A DNA stretch of 64,000 nucleotides from SVEL01 sp045123575. GTDB lineage: Bacteria; Bacillota; Clostridia; Lachnospirales; Lachnospiraceae. The notes beneath the pieces are model-generated. The model was not told the origin of the DNA, made no database searches, and saw only the letters and a program-made list of their open reading frames with translations. The stretch lies in NCBI GenBank assembly GCA_045123575.1, contig JBGVKG010000015.1:55756-119755 (forward strand), given 5' to 3'. A program made the translations under genes and the position numbers. Of this stretch, positions 8,308 through 16,721 are shown piece after piece; position 1 is the first letter of the stretch, and each line of letters starts with the position of its first letter.

Positions 8308-9108
8308 ATGGGTTTTGAAGGTGTAATTATAGCCTGCCTAGTTGTGGGCATAACAGGTCTTGTTATGGGACTTCTCCTTGGAGTTGCTGGCAAAGCATTT
8401 GCTGTTGAAGTAAATGAAAAAGAGTTGGCAGTTAGAGAGGAATTACCAGGAAGTAACTGTGGTGGTTGTGGATATGCAGGATGTGATTCACTTGCTGAGG
8501 CAATTGCAAAGGGTGAAGCACCTGCAAATGGTTGTCCTGTTGGTGGTGCAGCAGTTGCTGAAAAGATTGCGGCTATTATGGGTACAGAGGTGTCTGTAAC
8601 TAAGAATGTTGCATTTATTAAATGTAGTGGTAATTGCGAAGCAGCTCCTGATAAATACAAGTATTCAGGCAATATGAGTTGCAAGGAAGCTGTATATGTC
8701 AGTGGTGGACCAAAGAAATGTTCGTATGGTTGTATGGGACTTGGCTCTTGTATGAAGGCATGTGACTTTGGTGCAATATCTATTGTAAATGGAATAGCTG
8801 TTGTCGATAAGGAAAAGTGTGTTGCCTGTGGTAAGTGTGTAAAGGCGTGTCCAAAGAAACTTATAGAACTTGTACCATATAACAAATTGGTACATGTTGT
8901 ATGTAGCTCAAAGGATAAAGGCCCTGTAGTTAAGCAGAATTGTGCCAATGGATGTATAGGATGTAAGCTTTGTGAGAAAAATTGTAAGTTTGATGCTATA
9001 CATGTAGAGGATAACGTAGCAAAGATTGATTATGATAAGTGTATCAACTGTGGTCTATGTGCTATGAAGTGTCCTACTAAGGTTATCGTTAAACAACCTA
9101 AAATATAA
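8308..9108 (+). CDS. rnfB: Rnf complex subunit RnfB (ferredoxin-side iron-sulphur protein)
   Basis: RnfB accepts electrons from reduced ferredoxin. It has an N-terminal membrane helix (about residues 4-27), then the Fe-S domain with GSNCGGCGYAGCDSLAEAI from about residue 49 and NGCPVGG. Next is a cysteine-rich stretch (CSGNC, SYGCMGLGSC), and then ferredoxin-type clusters CVACGKCVKACP at about 171, CIGCKLCEKNC at about 215 and CINCGLCAMKCP at about 246. It is 266 residues long and the last gene of the operon, followed at once by a strong terminator. AGGAGGTG precedes the ATG. Confidence 0.95.
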   Translation: MGFEGVIIACLVVGITGLVMGLLLGVAGKAFAVEVNEKELAVREELPGSNCGGCGYAGCDSLAEAIAKGEAPANGCPVGGAAVAEKIAAIMGTEVSVTKNVAFIKCSGNCEAAPDKYKYSGNMSCKEAVYVSGGPKKCSYGCMGLGSCMKACDFGAISIVNGIAVVDKEKCVACGKCVKACPKKLIELVPYNKLVHVVCSSKDKGPVVKQNCANGCIGCKLCEKNCKFDAIHVEDNVAKIDYDKCINCGLCAMKCPTKVIVKQPKI

Positions 9109-9127
9109 AATTTCTTAAAAATATGTT

Positions 9128-9170
9128 GAATGTCCATAATTTGGTATACAAATTGTGGACATTCTTTTTT
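9128..9170 (+). terminator. terminator of the Rnf operon
   Basis: GAATGTCCATAATTTG (9128-9143) pairs over 16 positions, with one G-T wobble, with CAAATTGTGGACATTC (9149-9164). A run of six T follows. Confidence 0.9.
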
Positions 9171-9219
9171 GATTGTGATAATATAAAAGTATATATGTAA
9201 GAAGATAGATTAACGTATG

Positions 9220-9228
9220 TGTTATAAT
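9220..9228 (+). promoter_or_regulatory. extended -10 promoter for the PAS-GGDEF-EAL gene
   Basis: TGTTATAAT at 9220-9228 is a perfect extended -10 element. No convincing -35 box lies 17 bases upstream. The coding start is 24 bases further on. Confidence 0.5.
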
Positions 9229-9251
9229 GAAAGGCTAAACAAGGTGAGTGT

Positions 9252-10919
9252 ATGAGTTCAGTAGATAAATCCTACGTGAAAGCACAATTAAGAGAAGCGC
9301 TTAACGTATTAGAAGAGTGTACAGATGATTACATATATGTTTTTGATTTAAATAACGATTTTTACAGTATTTCTAAGAGTGCACTTGATGTATATGATTT
9401 GCCAGACGAAGCATTTTCAAATGCGTCTGAGCATATTATGAAGATTGTTCATCCTAGTGATAGGGAGATGTTGTCAGCAGATTTAGCACTGATTAAGGAC
9501 GGAGTGAAGGATGTTCATGATCTGGAGTATCGTTGGCTTGACAAAGACGGTAAGATTACTTGGATAAGTTGTCGTGGTAAGATAGTTGATAGTGAATCTA
9601 AGATATTTGTTGGAAGAATATCTCGTATAGATAAGAAAAGAAAAGCAGATAATCTTACAGGTCTGTTAGCGGAGAGTATGCTAAAGTCTAATTACGAAAA
9701 AAGAATGGCTAATGAGCCTGATTTCGTAGGTTTCTTCCTTATCATAGGTTTGGATAACTTAAAGGAGATTAATCAAAACTGTGGTATGGAGGGCGGAGAC
9801 AAAGCTTTAACCATAGTTAGTACGGCTATAAAAAGTACTGTTCAGGAAGCTGTTAACATATATAGATTGGATGGAGATAAATTCTGTGTATGTATAGTTG
9901 GTAATACAGCACATGCCAAGAAAATATATCGTCAGATTCGCTCAAAGATAGATGAGCAGATATTAGCTAACGATTATGAGATATTCTTTACAGTTTCTGC
10001 AGGTATAGTTGAAGTTACAGCAGATATGCTTTATGAAGATTTAAAGGTAAAGATGGAGTTTGCTTTGAATTCAGCAAAGAAGCAGGGCAAGAATTGCGTT
10101 GTTACATACAATGAAGAAGATTATGCTGAATATAAGAAACTTCTTGAAATTCAGGATATACTTAGAAATTCAATTAACAACAACTTTGAAGGCTATGAAG
10201 TGTATTATCAGCCTATCGTAGATGTGGTAGATGGTCATCTTATAGGAGCAGAAGCTCTTCTTAGATATCAATGTGAGAAGTATGGAAGATTGTCGCCAGT
10301 ACAGTTTATTCCGATTCTTGAGGAAAGTGGACTTATTATTCCGGTAGGAAGATGGGTTGCATACACTGCTATAAAGCAGTGTAAGGAATGGCAGAAGTAT
10401 ATTCCAGATTTTAAAATTAATATTAATCTTTCTTATATACAGATTAAGAAGAGTAATGTTACACAGGATATATTAAATCTTATACAGACAATAGGTATAG
10501 AACCTAAATATATTACATTTGAGTTTACTGAAGGCGTATATCTTGAAGATGATGTAATAGTTCAAAAGCTTATTAGAACCTTTAATGAAGAAGGCATTAA
10601 GTTGGCACTTGATGATTTTGGTACAGGTTATTCGAATTTTGCATATCTTCAGGACCTTAATGTAGATGTTATCAAGATAGATAGATCCTTTGTAAACAAA
10701 GCGATGAAGGATGAAAATATATATGGTGTAATAAATCATATTATTGATATGGCACATAGTATGAAGCTTACTGTATGTATCGAAGGTATAGAGAATGAAG
10801 AAGAGAGATCTAGAATAGCAGACTTAGTACCAGATACTATGCAGGGTTATCTATATGGTAAACCAGTTGATGCAGCCCAGTTTATGCAGGACAATATTTC
10901 AAAAGCTATTGAGCAATAA
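9252..10919 (+). CDS. PAS-GGDEF-EAL cyclic-di-GMP signalling protein
   Basis: The 555-residue soluble protein has an N-terminal PAS-like sensor (about 20-130), a GGDEF domain (about 135-290) and an EAL domain (about 300-550). The GGDEF signature is altered to DGDKF (in YRLDGDKFCV), so diguanylate cyclase activity is unlikely. The EAL domain looks intact: EALLRY, NINLSYIQ, FEFTEG, DDFGTGYS, KIDRSF and CIEGIENEEE supply the metal and catalytic residues of a c-di-GMP phosphodiesterase. The likely net role is to lower c-di-GMP in response to the PAS signal, perhaps with the degenerate GGDEF as a GTP-sensing module. It is a single-gene unit with its own promoter and terminator. Confidence 0.88.
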   Translation: MSSVDKSYVKAQLREALNVLEECTDDYIYVFDLNNDFYSISKSALDVYDLPDEAFSNASEHIMKIVHPSDREMLSADLALIKDGVKDVHDLEYRWLDKDGKITWISCRGKIVDSESKIFVGRISRIDKKRKADNLTGLLAESMLKSNYEKRMANEPDFVGFFLIIGLDNLKEINQNCGMEGGDKALTIVSTAIKSTVQEAVNIYRLDGDKFCVCIVGNTAHAKKIYRQIRSKIDEQILANDYEIFFTVSAGIVEVTADMLYEDLKVKMEFALNSAKKQGKNCVVTYNEEDYAEYKKLLEIQDILRNSINNNFEGYEVYYQPIVDVVDGHLIGAEALLRYQCEKYGRLSPVQFIPILEESGLIIPVGRWVAYTAIKQCKEWQKYIPDFKININLSYIQIKKSNVTQDILNLIQTIGIEPKYITFEFTEGVYLEDDVIVQKLIRTFNEEGIKLALDDFGTGYSNFAYLQDLNVDVIKIDRSFVNKAMKDENIYGVINHIIDMAHSMKLTVCIEGIENEEERSRIADLVPDTMQGYLYGKPVDAAQFMQDNISKAIEQ

Positions 10920-10944
10920 TTAGACAAGTTAATAAGTAAAAATG

Positions 10945-10976
10945 AGGAAGGCTTCTAATTGAAATGAAGCCTTCCT
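10945..10976. terminator. bidirectional terminator between convergent genes
   Basis: AGGAAGGCTTC (10945-10955) pairs perfectly with GAAGCCTTCCT (10966-10976). T runs follow on the + strand, and A residues before the stem give a CATTTTT run on the minus strand. A second inverted repeat, TTGAATCAA / TTGATTCAA at 10980-11009, follows without a T tract. Confidence 0.85.
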
Positions 10977-11033
10977 TTTTTGAATCAAGCTTAATTGTGA
11001 TTGATTCAACATTATTTAAATGTATGCCGTAAA

Positions 11034-12377
11034 TTACAGGAATATATATTTTGCTATAAACAATACAGCCAATACATACATAAGAGGTGTAATCTTCTTT
11101 GCTTTACCACAAACAAGATTGATAACAACATATGAGATAACACCGAAAGAGATACCTTCTGAAATGCTGTAGAACAATGGCATAGCTATTAAGCAAAGGT
11201 AAGCTGGAATAGCCTCTGTTAAATCATCCATATCGATTTCTACAACAGATGAAATCATAAGGAAACCAACATAGATAAGCGCTGGAGCTGTAGCAAAGCT
11301 TGGAATAGCTATAAATATAGGTGAAAGGAATATAGCAAGTAAGAACAAGAAACCTGTTACAATAGAAGCAAGACCTGTTCTGGCACCCTCTGAAACACCT
11401 GCTGAGCTCTCTACGAAAGTAGTTGTTGTAGATGTACCAAGTACGGCACCTGCTGATGTTGCAACGGCGTCAGCCAATAATACCTGCTTAATTCTTGGTA
11501 TCTTACCATTCTCATCGATCATCTTAGCCTTGTTAGCAACACCTATAACTGTTCCTAATGTGTCAAACATATCTACGAACAAGAAAGCTAACATAATAAC
11601 AAAGAAGTCAACTACCTTAATATTTGTGAATGCTTCTTTTGTAAAACACTGACCTAATGTATCAAAAATTGATAATAAATTGAACTCTGACCACGCTGGA
11701 AGGAGTGAAGCACCTTTATAGAGACCTGTAAGCTGGCAAATAACACCAAGTAGCCATGTGGCAACGATACCGATAAGGATAGAACCCTTTACCTTCTTAA
11801 CAGAGAGGATTACAATAAGAAGCAATCCAATGATAGCTAAGAGGGCGCCGATGCCTACAGTTTTAAAATCAGATGTAAAGTCAACGATTGTAACAAGAGT
11901 TGAATCACTGTTTACAACAAGTTTTGCATTCTGTAAGCCGATAAATGCGATGAATAAACCTATACCAACAGATACACCTTTTTTCAACTGGAATGGTATA
12001 GCATTAAAAATAGCCTCACGAACATTTGTTAATGATAATAGAATAAATACTAAACCTTCTACAAATACAGCGAATAATGCAAACTGCCAGCTATAGCCCA
12101 TCTGAAGAACAACAGTATATGCAAAGTATGCATTTAAGCCGAGTCCAGGAGCAAGGGCGAATGGATAGTTAGCTACAAGAGCCATAAATACAGTTCCGAT
12201 GAAAGCTGAAATAGCAGTAGCCATAAGTACAGCCTGAGCATTCATACCTGATTCGGAAAGAATCTGTGGATTAACGGCTAAGATATAAGCCATTGTCATA
12301 AAGGTTGTAATACCACCGATAACTTCAGTTTTAACGTTAGTATTGTTTTCTTTAAGTTTGAATAATTTTTCTAACAT
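11034..12377 (-). CDS. NCS2-family purine permease (AzgA/PbuG type)
   Basis: The 447-residue protein has about 12-14 membrane segments and belongs to the adenine/guanine/hypoxanthine branch of NCS2 transporters. Typical blocks are GGITTFMTMAYILAVNP near residue 21, ANYPFALAPGLGLNAYFAY around 69-87 and DMFDTLGTVIGVA around 270. It imports purine bases by proton symport. It lies 27 bases downstream of apbE on the same strand, so they may share a transcript; the gap is far too small for a purine riboswitch. The exact substrate cannot be read from sequence. Confidence 0.88.
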   Translation of the reverse strand: MLEKLFKLKENNTNVKTEVIGGITTFMTMAYILAVNPQILSESGMNAQAVLMATAISAFIGTVFMALVANYPFALAPGLGLNAYFAYTVVLQMGYSWQFALFAVFVEGLVFILLSLTNVREAIFNAIPFQLKKGVSVGIGLFIAFIGLQNAKLVVNSDSTLVTIVDFTSDFKTVGIGALLAIIGLLLIVILSVKKVKGSILIGIVATWLLGVICQLTGLYKGASLLPAWSEFNLLSIFDTLGQCFTKEAFTNIKVVDFFVIMLAFLFVDMFDTLGTVIGVANKAKMIDENGKIPRIKQVLLADAVATSAGAVLGTSTTTTFVESSAGVSEGARTGLASIVTGFLFLLAIFLSPIFIAIPSFATAPALIYVGFLMISSVVEIDMDDLTEAIPAYLCLIAMPLFYSISEGISFGVISYVVINLVCGKAKKITPLMYVLAVLFIAKYIFL

Positions 12378-12404
12378 TTTTGTTTCTCCATTTTCTTTTA
12401 GATT

Positions 12405-13523
12405 TTACTTCAATACTATGAAGTCTTTGTCATATGTCAGTCCATCTGACAAATGTATACTGTAATCACTGTCGATGATTACACATTCCACCTCCTTTGT
12501 AGAATTGATGAGAGACAAGGTATCCTCCTTGCCTAAAAGCAAACAGCCTGTGCTAAAACAGTCAGCCTGTAGTGCATTCTTTGAGATAATAGTAACAGAG
12601 AGTATATCGTTATCTGTTGGATAACCAGTAGAGCAGTCTATAATGTGATGAAATATAGTATCATTTTCCACAAAATATCGCTGATATATTCCTGAAGTTA
12701 CTAGTGAAACATCAGCAATTTTACATATTGCCGAGATTTCGTTTGTATCAGAAAAAGGTTTTTTGATGCCGATTTTGTACATAGAATCATCAGGTTTGTC
12801 GCCTATAACGACGATGTTTCCACCCAAATCAATAATAGCATCAGTAATTCCTTGTTCTTTTAAATATGTGCAAAGCTTGTCCGCAATATACCCTTTTGCA
12901 GAAGCACCAAGGTCAATAGCGGGAACTATATACTTGTGTATATTATCTAAATCTTCTAAATCTTCAGAAGTGTTGTCCTTTTGATTATAAGCAATGATTA
13001 AACTTGTTGATGCATCGTTAAGCTTGATATTGTGTGCACCGATAGACGCTAAGTGTTGCTTTATATCATCGTTGTTAGGAATAATTTTTTGTTCATAGTC
13101 CCATATGTCACATAAATTTCCACTAAGTATAGAATAATGTTTACCAAAAGAAGCGGAAAATCTTAATGTGTTTTTTATACACTGAAACATATCATCTGAT
13201 ATTTGAATCGCCTTATTAGGATTATTTGAAATATGCTGGTTAATAATATACAACTCAGAAGTAGTATTTGTGCGACTAAAAATCTTTTCGTATTTTTCAC
13301 ACATATTCATACACTCATTCAGTACAGATTCATTATATGGAGATACATCGTAAAGTGTAATAGAAATATATGTATCAAAGAAAAAACCATCTTTATATAA
13401 AGTGGAGTCTGTATTTGAAATGCAACCCTTCGAAAGGGTGATATTGCTTGCGATTATGATAATTGCAATAGAGAGAATAATCATTGCAATACATGTAATT
13501 AGCTTGTTTTTTACCAAATTCAT
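12405..13523 (-). CDS. apbE: FAD:protein FMN transferase ApbE
   Basis: ApbE moves FMN from FAD onto a Thr of target proteins such as RnfD and RnfG, on the outer face of the membrane. The 372 residues start with one hydrophobic segment (about 8-28), so the enzyme is membrane-tethered; the following cysteine is not in a good lipobox. Family blocks are FFDTYISITLY at about 47, DLGASAKGYIADKL at about 205 and HIIDCSTGYP at about 295. I use ATG 13523 because AAAGGA lies seven bases before it; ATG 13544 is seven codons upstream without such a site. It is transcribed away from the NusG-II / Gx-transporter pair, and Rnf is only 3 kb from its 3' side. Confidence 0.92.
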   Translation of the reverse strand: MNLVKNKLITCIAMIILSIAIIIIASNITLSKGCISNTDSTLYKDGFFFDTYISITLYDVSPYNESVLNECMNMCEKYEKIFSRTNTTSELYIINQHISNNPNKAIQISDDMFQCIKNTLRFSASFGKHYSILSGNLCDIWDYEQKIIPNNDDIKQHLASIGAHNIKLNDASTSLIIAYNQKDNTSEDLEDLDNIHKYIVPAIDLGASAKGYIADKLCTYLKEQGITDAIIDLGGNIVVIGDKPDDSMYKIGIKKPFSDTNEISAICKIADVSLVTSGIYQRYFVENDTIFHHIIDCSTGYPTDNDILSVTIISKNALQADCFSTGCLLLGKEDTLSLINSTKEVECVIIDSDYSIHLSDGLTYDKDFIVLK

Positions 13524-13557
13524 AAACATATCCTTTAAGTGCATATTCTTACGAAAA

Positions 13558-13566
13558 ATTATATCA
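13558..13566 (-). promoter_or_regulatory. extended -10 promoter for apbE
   Basis: Read on the minus strand, TGATATAAT (13566 to 13558) is a perfect extended -10. The -35 position 17 bases upstream (TAGCAA) is weak. Confidence 0.45.
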
Positions 13567-13608
13567 TATTTATTGCATGTTTGCTAGTGAAAAAGGTTGG
13601 TAAAATAG

Positions 13609-13637
13609 TTGCATTTATAGAGTATTTTTATTATAAT
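13609..13637 (+). promoter_or_regulatory. sigma-A promoter for the NusG-II / Gx transporter operon
   Basis: TTGCAT at 13609-13614 and a perfect TATAAT at 13632-13637 are 17 bases apart. The next ATG is at 13673 behind AAGGAAGAA. Confidence 0.65.
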
Positions 13638-13672
13638 AAGAACATAAGTTTGCTTTTTAAGGAAGAAATATT

Positions 13673-14077
13673 ATGATGAATGAACAAAAAAGGTATATTC
13701 GTAATGATATAATATTGATTGCGGTACTCTGTTTTATAGCTATAGCCTTAGCTCTATGGGTGTATGGTGGACAGAGTAAGTCAAAGCTCAAGCTAGAGAT
13801 ATTGATAAATGGTGAGCTTGTAGAAAGTATGACTATCGACGATAGTTGTAAGGATACGATAAATCTACAGACAGGAAATGTGGTGTCTATTGATAATGGT
13901 TTTGTATATATGGAGTCAGCTACTTGTCCTGATGGTTTATGTGTAAAGCAAGGAAGGATAAAAAAAGCTGGAGAGTCTATAATATGCCTGCCACATAAGG
14001 TTGTTGTGCGTCTTGTAGAAACGGATTACAATAATATTGATAACTCAGATGATGGATTGGATGTGATGCCAAGATGA
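13673..14077 (+). CDS. NusG domain II-containing membrane-anchored protein
   Basis: The 134-residue protein has one N-terminal membrane segment (about residues 13-31) and an extracytoplasmic domain of the NusG-II type, with the characteristic ESATCPDGLCVKQGRIKKAG and IICLPHKVVVRL blocks. The domain is named after an insertion in some NusG proteins; this protein is not NusG itself. Comparable genes commonly sit beside ApbE, Gx transporters and flavinylated redox proteins, so a role in extracytoplasmic electron transfer or metal handling is reasonable but unproven. The paired cysteines in CPDGLC could bind a metal or form a disulphide. Its TGA overlaps the next gene's ATG in ATGA. Confidence 0.8.
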   Translation: MMNEQKRYIRNDIILIAVLCFIAIALALWVYGGQSKSKLKLEILINGELVESMTIDDSCKDTINLQTGNVVSIDNGFVYMESATCPDGLCVKQGRIKKAGESIICLPHKVVVRLVETDYNNIDNSDDGLDVMPR

Positions 14078-14565
14078 AGACAAAAGACGTTGCAGTAATA
14101 GGTGTTTTAGCTGCATTTGGTGCTATTTTAAGTTATATTGAGGCAATATTGTCATTTACTACTGGTATACCAGGCGTGAAAATCGGATTGGCGAATATTG
14201 CTGTTGTTGTTGCTTTATATATGTATGGTAGCAAGAATGCGTTTATGATTAATATAGTAAGAATTATAGTTGTTGGACTTTTATTTGGAAATGCTTTTAG
14301 TATGGTGTTTAGTGCAGCGGGTGCTATTATTAGTTTTGTGGTAATGGTGCTGTTTAAAAAGACGAATCGATTTTCAATATTAGGTGTAAGTACTGTCGGC
14401 GGAGTTGCACATAATATAGGACAGATTATGATTGCTGCGTTAGTTGTTGATAGTTACAGTGTAATTTACTATATGCCAGCATTGTTTATAGCAGGCATTA
14501 TTACCGGTGTGATAATAGGCTTTGTCAGTAAAATGCTGATAAAGTGTATACCAAGGAAGATATAG
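14074..14565 (+). CDS. Gx transporter family protein (heptaprenyl diphosphate synthase component I-like)
   Basis: These 163 residues form about five membrane segments with the N-terminal pattern VAVIGVLAAFGAILSYIEA and GIPGVKIGLANIAVVVALY, seen in the Hpre_diP_synt_I / Gx transporter family (PF07456). The family was named from a polyprenyl synthase subunit, but the fold resembles the substrate-binding component of small-molecule transporters. The gene overlaps the NusG-II gene by four bases and is followed 11 bases later by ruvA. In this context it is best read as part of an ApbE-linked redox or cofactor module; the substrate is unknown. Confidence 0.8.
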   Translation: MKTKDVAVIGVLAAFGAILSYIEAILSFTTGIPGVKIGLANIAVVVALYMYGSKNAFMINIVRIIVVGLLFGNAFSMVFSAAGAIISFVVMVLFKKTNRFSILGVSTVGGVAHNIGQIMIAALVVDSYSVIYYMPALFIAGIITGVIIGFVSKMLIKCIPRKI

Positions 14566-14576
14566 AGAGGTAAAGT

Positions 14577-15188
14577 ATGATTGGTTTTGTAAATGGAGAG
14601 ATTGAAGAAATATTTGAAGACAGAGTTTTGTTAGACTGTGGATTTATGGGATATAACATCTTTGTTCCAGGCAATGTATTAGAAACTGTACAATTAGGAG
14701 CTGAGGTGAAGCTTTATACATATCTTAGTGTCAGAGAGGATGCTATGCAGTTGTTTGGATTTCTTTCAAAGGATGAATTAAAAGTGTTTAAGCTACTGAT
14801 AACAGTCAATGGTATTGGACCTAAGGGAGCATTGGCTATACTTACTATAATGTCGCCAAATGAACTTAGATATGCTATAGCTTGTGAAGATTCAAAGCTA
14901 ATAAGCAAGGCGCCTGGAGTTGGTGCGAAGACAGCGCAAAAGGTTATACTTGAGCTTAAGGACAAGTTGGATATAGATAATATAATTGGTCAAGATATGT
15001 CTGCTGTGGGTGTAGATATAAGTGCTGTGACAGCAGACACTATGACTCAAAATGCAAATGATGCCATAGAGGTTTTAGTTACATTAGGATATTCACAGAG
15101 TGCTGCTAAAAAAGCTATATGTGTCAGTGGCATTACAGAGGATATGAGCACGGAAGATATAATCAAGGTTGCCTTGAAGAATATATAA
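14577..15188 (+). CDS. ruvA: Holliday junction branch migration protein RuvA
   Basis: RuvA binds Holliday junctions as a tetramer and loads the RuvB motor. The 203 residues show the N-terminal OB fold (MIGFVNGEIEEIFEDRVLLD), two helix-hairpin-helix motifs (LLITVNGIGPKGALAIL at about 72 and APGVGAKTAQKVILELKDK at about 108) and a C-terminal RuvB-binding helical domain that ends with TEDIIKVALKNI. Length is typical. AGAGAGG lies before the ATG and ruvB follows after 23 bases. Confidence 0.97.
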   Translation: MIGFVNGEIEEIFEDRVLLDCGFMGYNIFVPGNVLETVQLGAEVKLYTYLSVREDAMQLFGFLSKDELKVFKLLITVNGIGPKGALAILTIMSPNELRYAIACEDSKLISKAPGVGAKTAQKVILELKDKLDIDNIIGQDMSAVGVDISAVTADTMTQNANDAIEVLVTLGYSQSAAKKAICVSGITEDMSTEDIIKVALKNI

Positions 15189-15211
15189 GGCAGATAGAGA
15201 GGTAAAACAAG

Positions 15212-16207
15212 GTGGAGAGACGTATAATCAATACTGAGCTAAAAACTGAAGAAGCAGTTATGGAAAATAAGCTACGTCCTACTAAGCTTGAGGAGTATGT
15301 GGGACAAAGGAAAGCCAAGGAAAATCTGCGTATATATATAGAGGCTGCAAAACTTAGAGGAGAGCCTTTAGACCATGTACTTTTTTATGGACCGCCAGGA
15401 CTTGGAAAGACAACACTTGCTTGTATCATAGCAGAGGAAATGGGTGTTAATATAAAGATGACAAGTGGTCCGGCTATAGAGAAACCAGGTGAGATGGCAG
15501 CTATTCTTAACAATCTACAAGAGGGAGATGTGCTGTTCGTTGATGAAATACATAGACTTAACAGGCAGGTTGAAGAGGTGCTATATCCAGCTATGGAGGA
15601 TTATGCTATAGATATTATGATAGGAAAAGGCGCTACAGCTAGGTCAATCAGACTTGATTTACCAAAGTTTACTCTTGTAGGTGCGACTACTAGAGCCGGT
15701 TTACTTACTGCACCATTAAGAGACAGATTTGGTGTTATTCATAGATTGGAATTTTATGATGTGGATGAACTTCAAGCTATTATTACACGTTCGGCTGACG
15801 TGTTAGGTGTTGATATAGATACTGCTGGTGCTAGAGAATTGGCAAGGCGTTCTAGAGGAACACCAAGATTAGCTAATAGATTACTTAAACGTGTTCGAGA
15901 TTTTGCACAAGTCAAGTATGATGGAGCTATTACAAAAGAAGTTGCTGATTATTCGCTTGATATACTAGAGGTTGATAGGTATGGACTTGATAATGGAGAT
16001 CGAAGTGTACTAGAGACTATTATTGAGAAATTCGGTGGTGGACCAGTCGGCATAGATACACTTGCAGCTGCATTAGGCGAAGACGTAGGTACTGTTGAGG
16101 ATGTATACGAGCCTTATTTGTTGAAAAATGGCTTTATTAATAGAACACCAAGAGGACGTGTTGTAACGGACCTTGCATACAAGCATTTGGGGATAACTAG
16201 AAAATAA
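15212..16207 (+). CDS. ruvB: Holliday junction branch migration DNA helicase RuvB
   Basis: RuvB is the AAA+ ring motor that drives branch migration with RuvA. Visible motifs are Walker A GPPGLGKT at about residue 55, Walker B FVDEIHRL at about 109, sensor 1 VGATTRAG at about 155 and the C-terminal winged-helix domain with TPRGRVVT near the end. The start is a GTG at 15212, ten bases after GAGAGG, with about 20 residues ahead of the conserved LRPTKLEEYVGQ block. Length 331 is standard. No ruvC is present; recU, the Firmicutes resolvase, is 20 kb downstream. Confidence 0.97.
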   Translation: MERRIINTELKTEEAVMENKLRPTKLEEYVGQRKAKENLRIYIEAAKLRGEPLDHVLFYGPPGLGKTTLACIIAEEMGVNIKMTSGPAIEKPGEMAAILNNLQEGDVLFVDEIHRLNRQVEEVLYPAMEDYAIDIMIGKGATARSIRLDLPKFTLVGATTRAGLLTAPLRDRFGVIHRLEFYDVDELQAIITRSADVLGVDIDTAGARELARRSRGTPRLANRLLKRVRDFAQVKYDGAITKEVADYSLDILEVDRYGLDNGDRSVLETIIEKFGGGPVGIDTLAAALGEDVGTVEDVYEPYLLKNGFINRTPRGRVVTDLAYKHLGITRK

Positions 16208-16220
16208 TCACAATATTTAG

Positions 16221-16248
16221 TTGTATATTTTGCAATATAGTGTATAAT
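16221..16248 (+). promoter_or_regulatory. sigma-A promoter for the zapA operon
   Basis: TTGTAT at 16221-16226 and a perfect TATAAT at 16243-16248 are 16 bases apart, 13 bases after the ruvB stop codon. Confidence 0.55.
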
Positions 16249-16280
16249 TAGTATATATAGTTTTGCGAGGAGAGGTACAT

Positions 16281-16721
16281 ATGTCAAGCAAAAATGATGC
16301 AGAAGTAATAATCAATGGAAAAATATATACATTAAGTGGTTATGAGAGCGAGGAGTATCTTCAGAAGGTAGCCACATATATTAATAATAAGATAACAGAG
16401 TTTAAGAGCGTTGAAGGATATAGACGATTAAATGCGGATTTACAAAAGACACTTTTAGAGCTTAATATAGCGGATGATTATTTCAAAGCTAAGAAGCAGG
16501 CGGATGCTATAGAAGGAGAGTTACAATCTAAGGACAAGCAGTTATATGATGTTAAACATGAGCTTATAGCAGCACAGATTCAGGTAGAGTCCCTTGAGAA
16601 AGAGATAGAGTCATTGCGTAAGCAGATAAGCGAAAATCAGATAAAGATTGTTAAGCTTGAAACAGAACTTGAAGATTCGCAGAATAAAAAGAGAAGAGCA
16701 ACAACTTCATCAACAATTTAA
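16281..16721 (+). CDS. zapA: cell division protein ZapA with coiled-coil tail
   Basis: ZapA binds FtsZ and promotes bundling of the division ring. The N-terminal 75 residues match the family (AEVIINGKIYTLSGYESEEYLQKVATYIN and a LNADLQKTLLELNIADDYF helix). Residues 85-140 are a heptad-rich coiled coil (ELQSKDKQLYDVKHEL and following), longer than in the shortest ZapA proteins. I start at ATG 16281 after GAGGAGAGG rather than at the in-frame TTG at 16263. The TAA stop shares its last base with the ATG of the next gene (TAATG), so translation is probably coupled. Confidence 0.88.
   Translation: MSSKNDAEVIINGKIYTLSGYESEEYLQKVATYINNKITEFKSVEGYRRLNADLQKTLLELNIADDYFKAKKQADAIEGELQSKDKQLYDVKHELIAAQIQVESLEKEIESLRKQISENQIKIVKLETELEDSQNKKRRATTSSTI

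Noticed and set aside
8304..8948. 214-residue minus-strand frame opposite rnfB
   Set aside because: It is a shadow of rnfB, a gene with strong family motifs; its codon pattern and lack of a ribosome site give no support.
12378..12404. purine riboswitch before the purine permease
   Set aside because: Only 27 bases separate apbE and the permease, too few for a purine aptamer, and the leader upstream of apbE shows no such fold.
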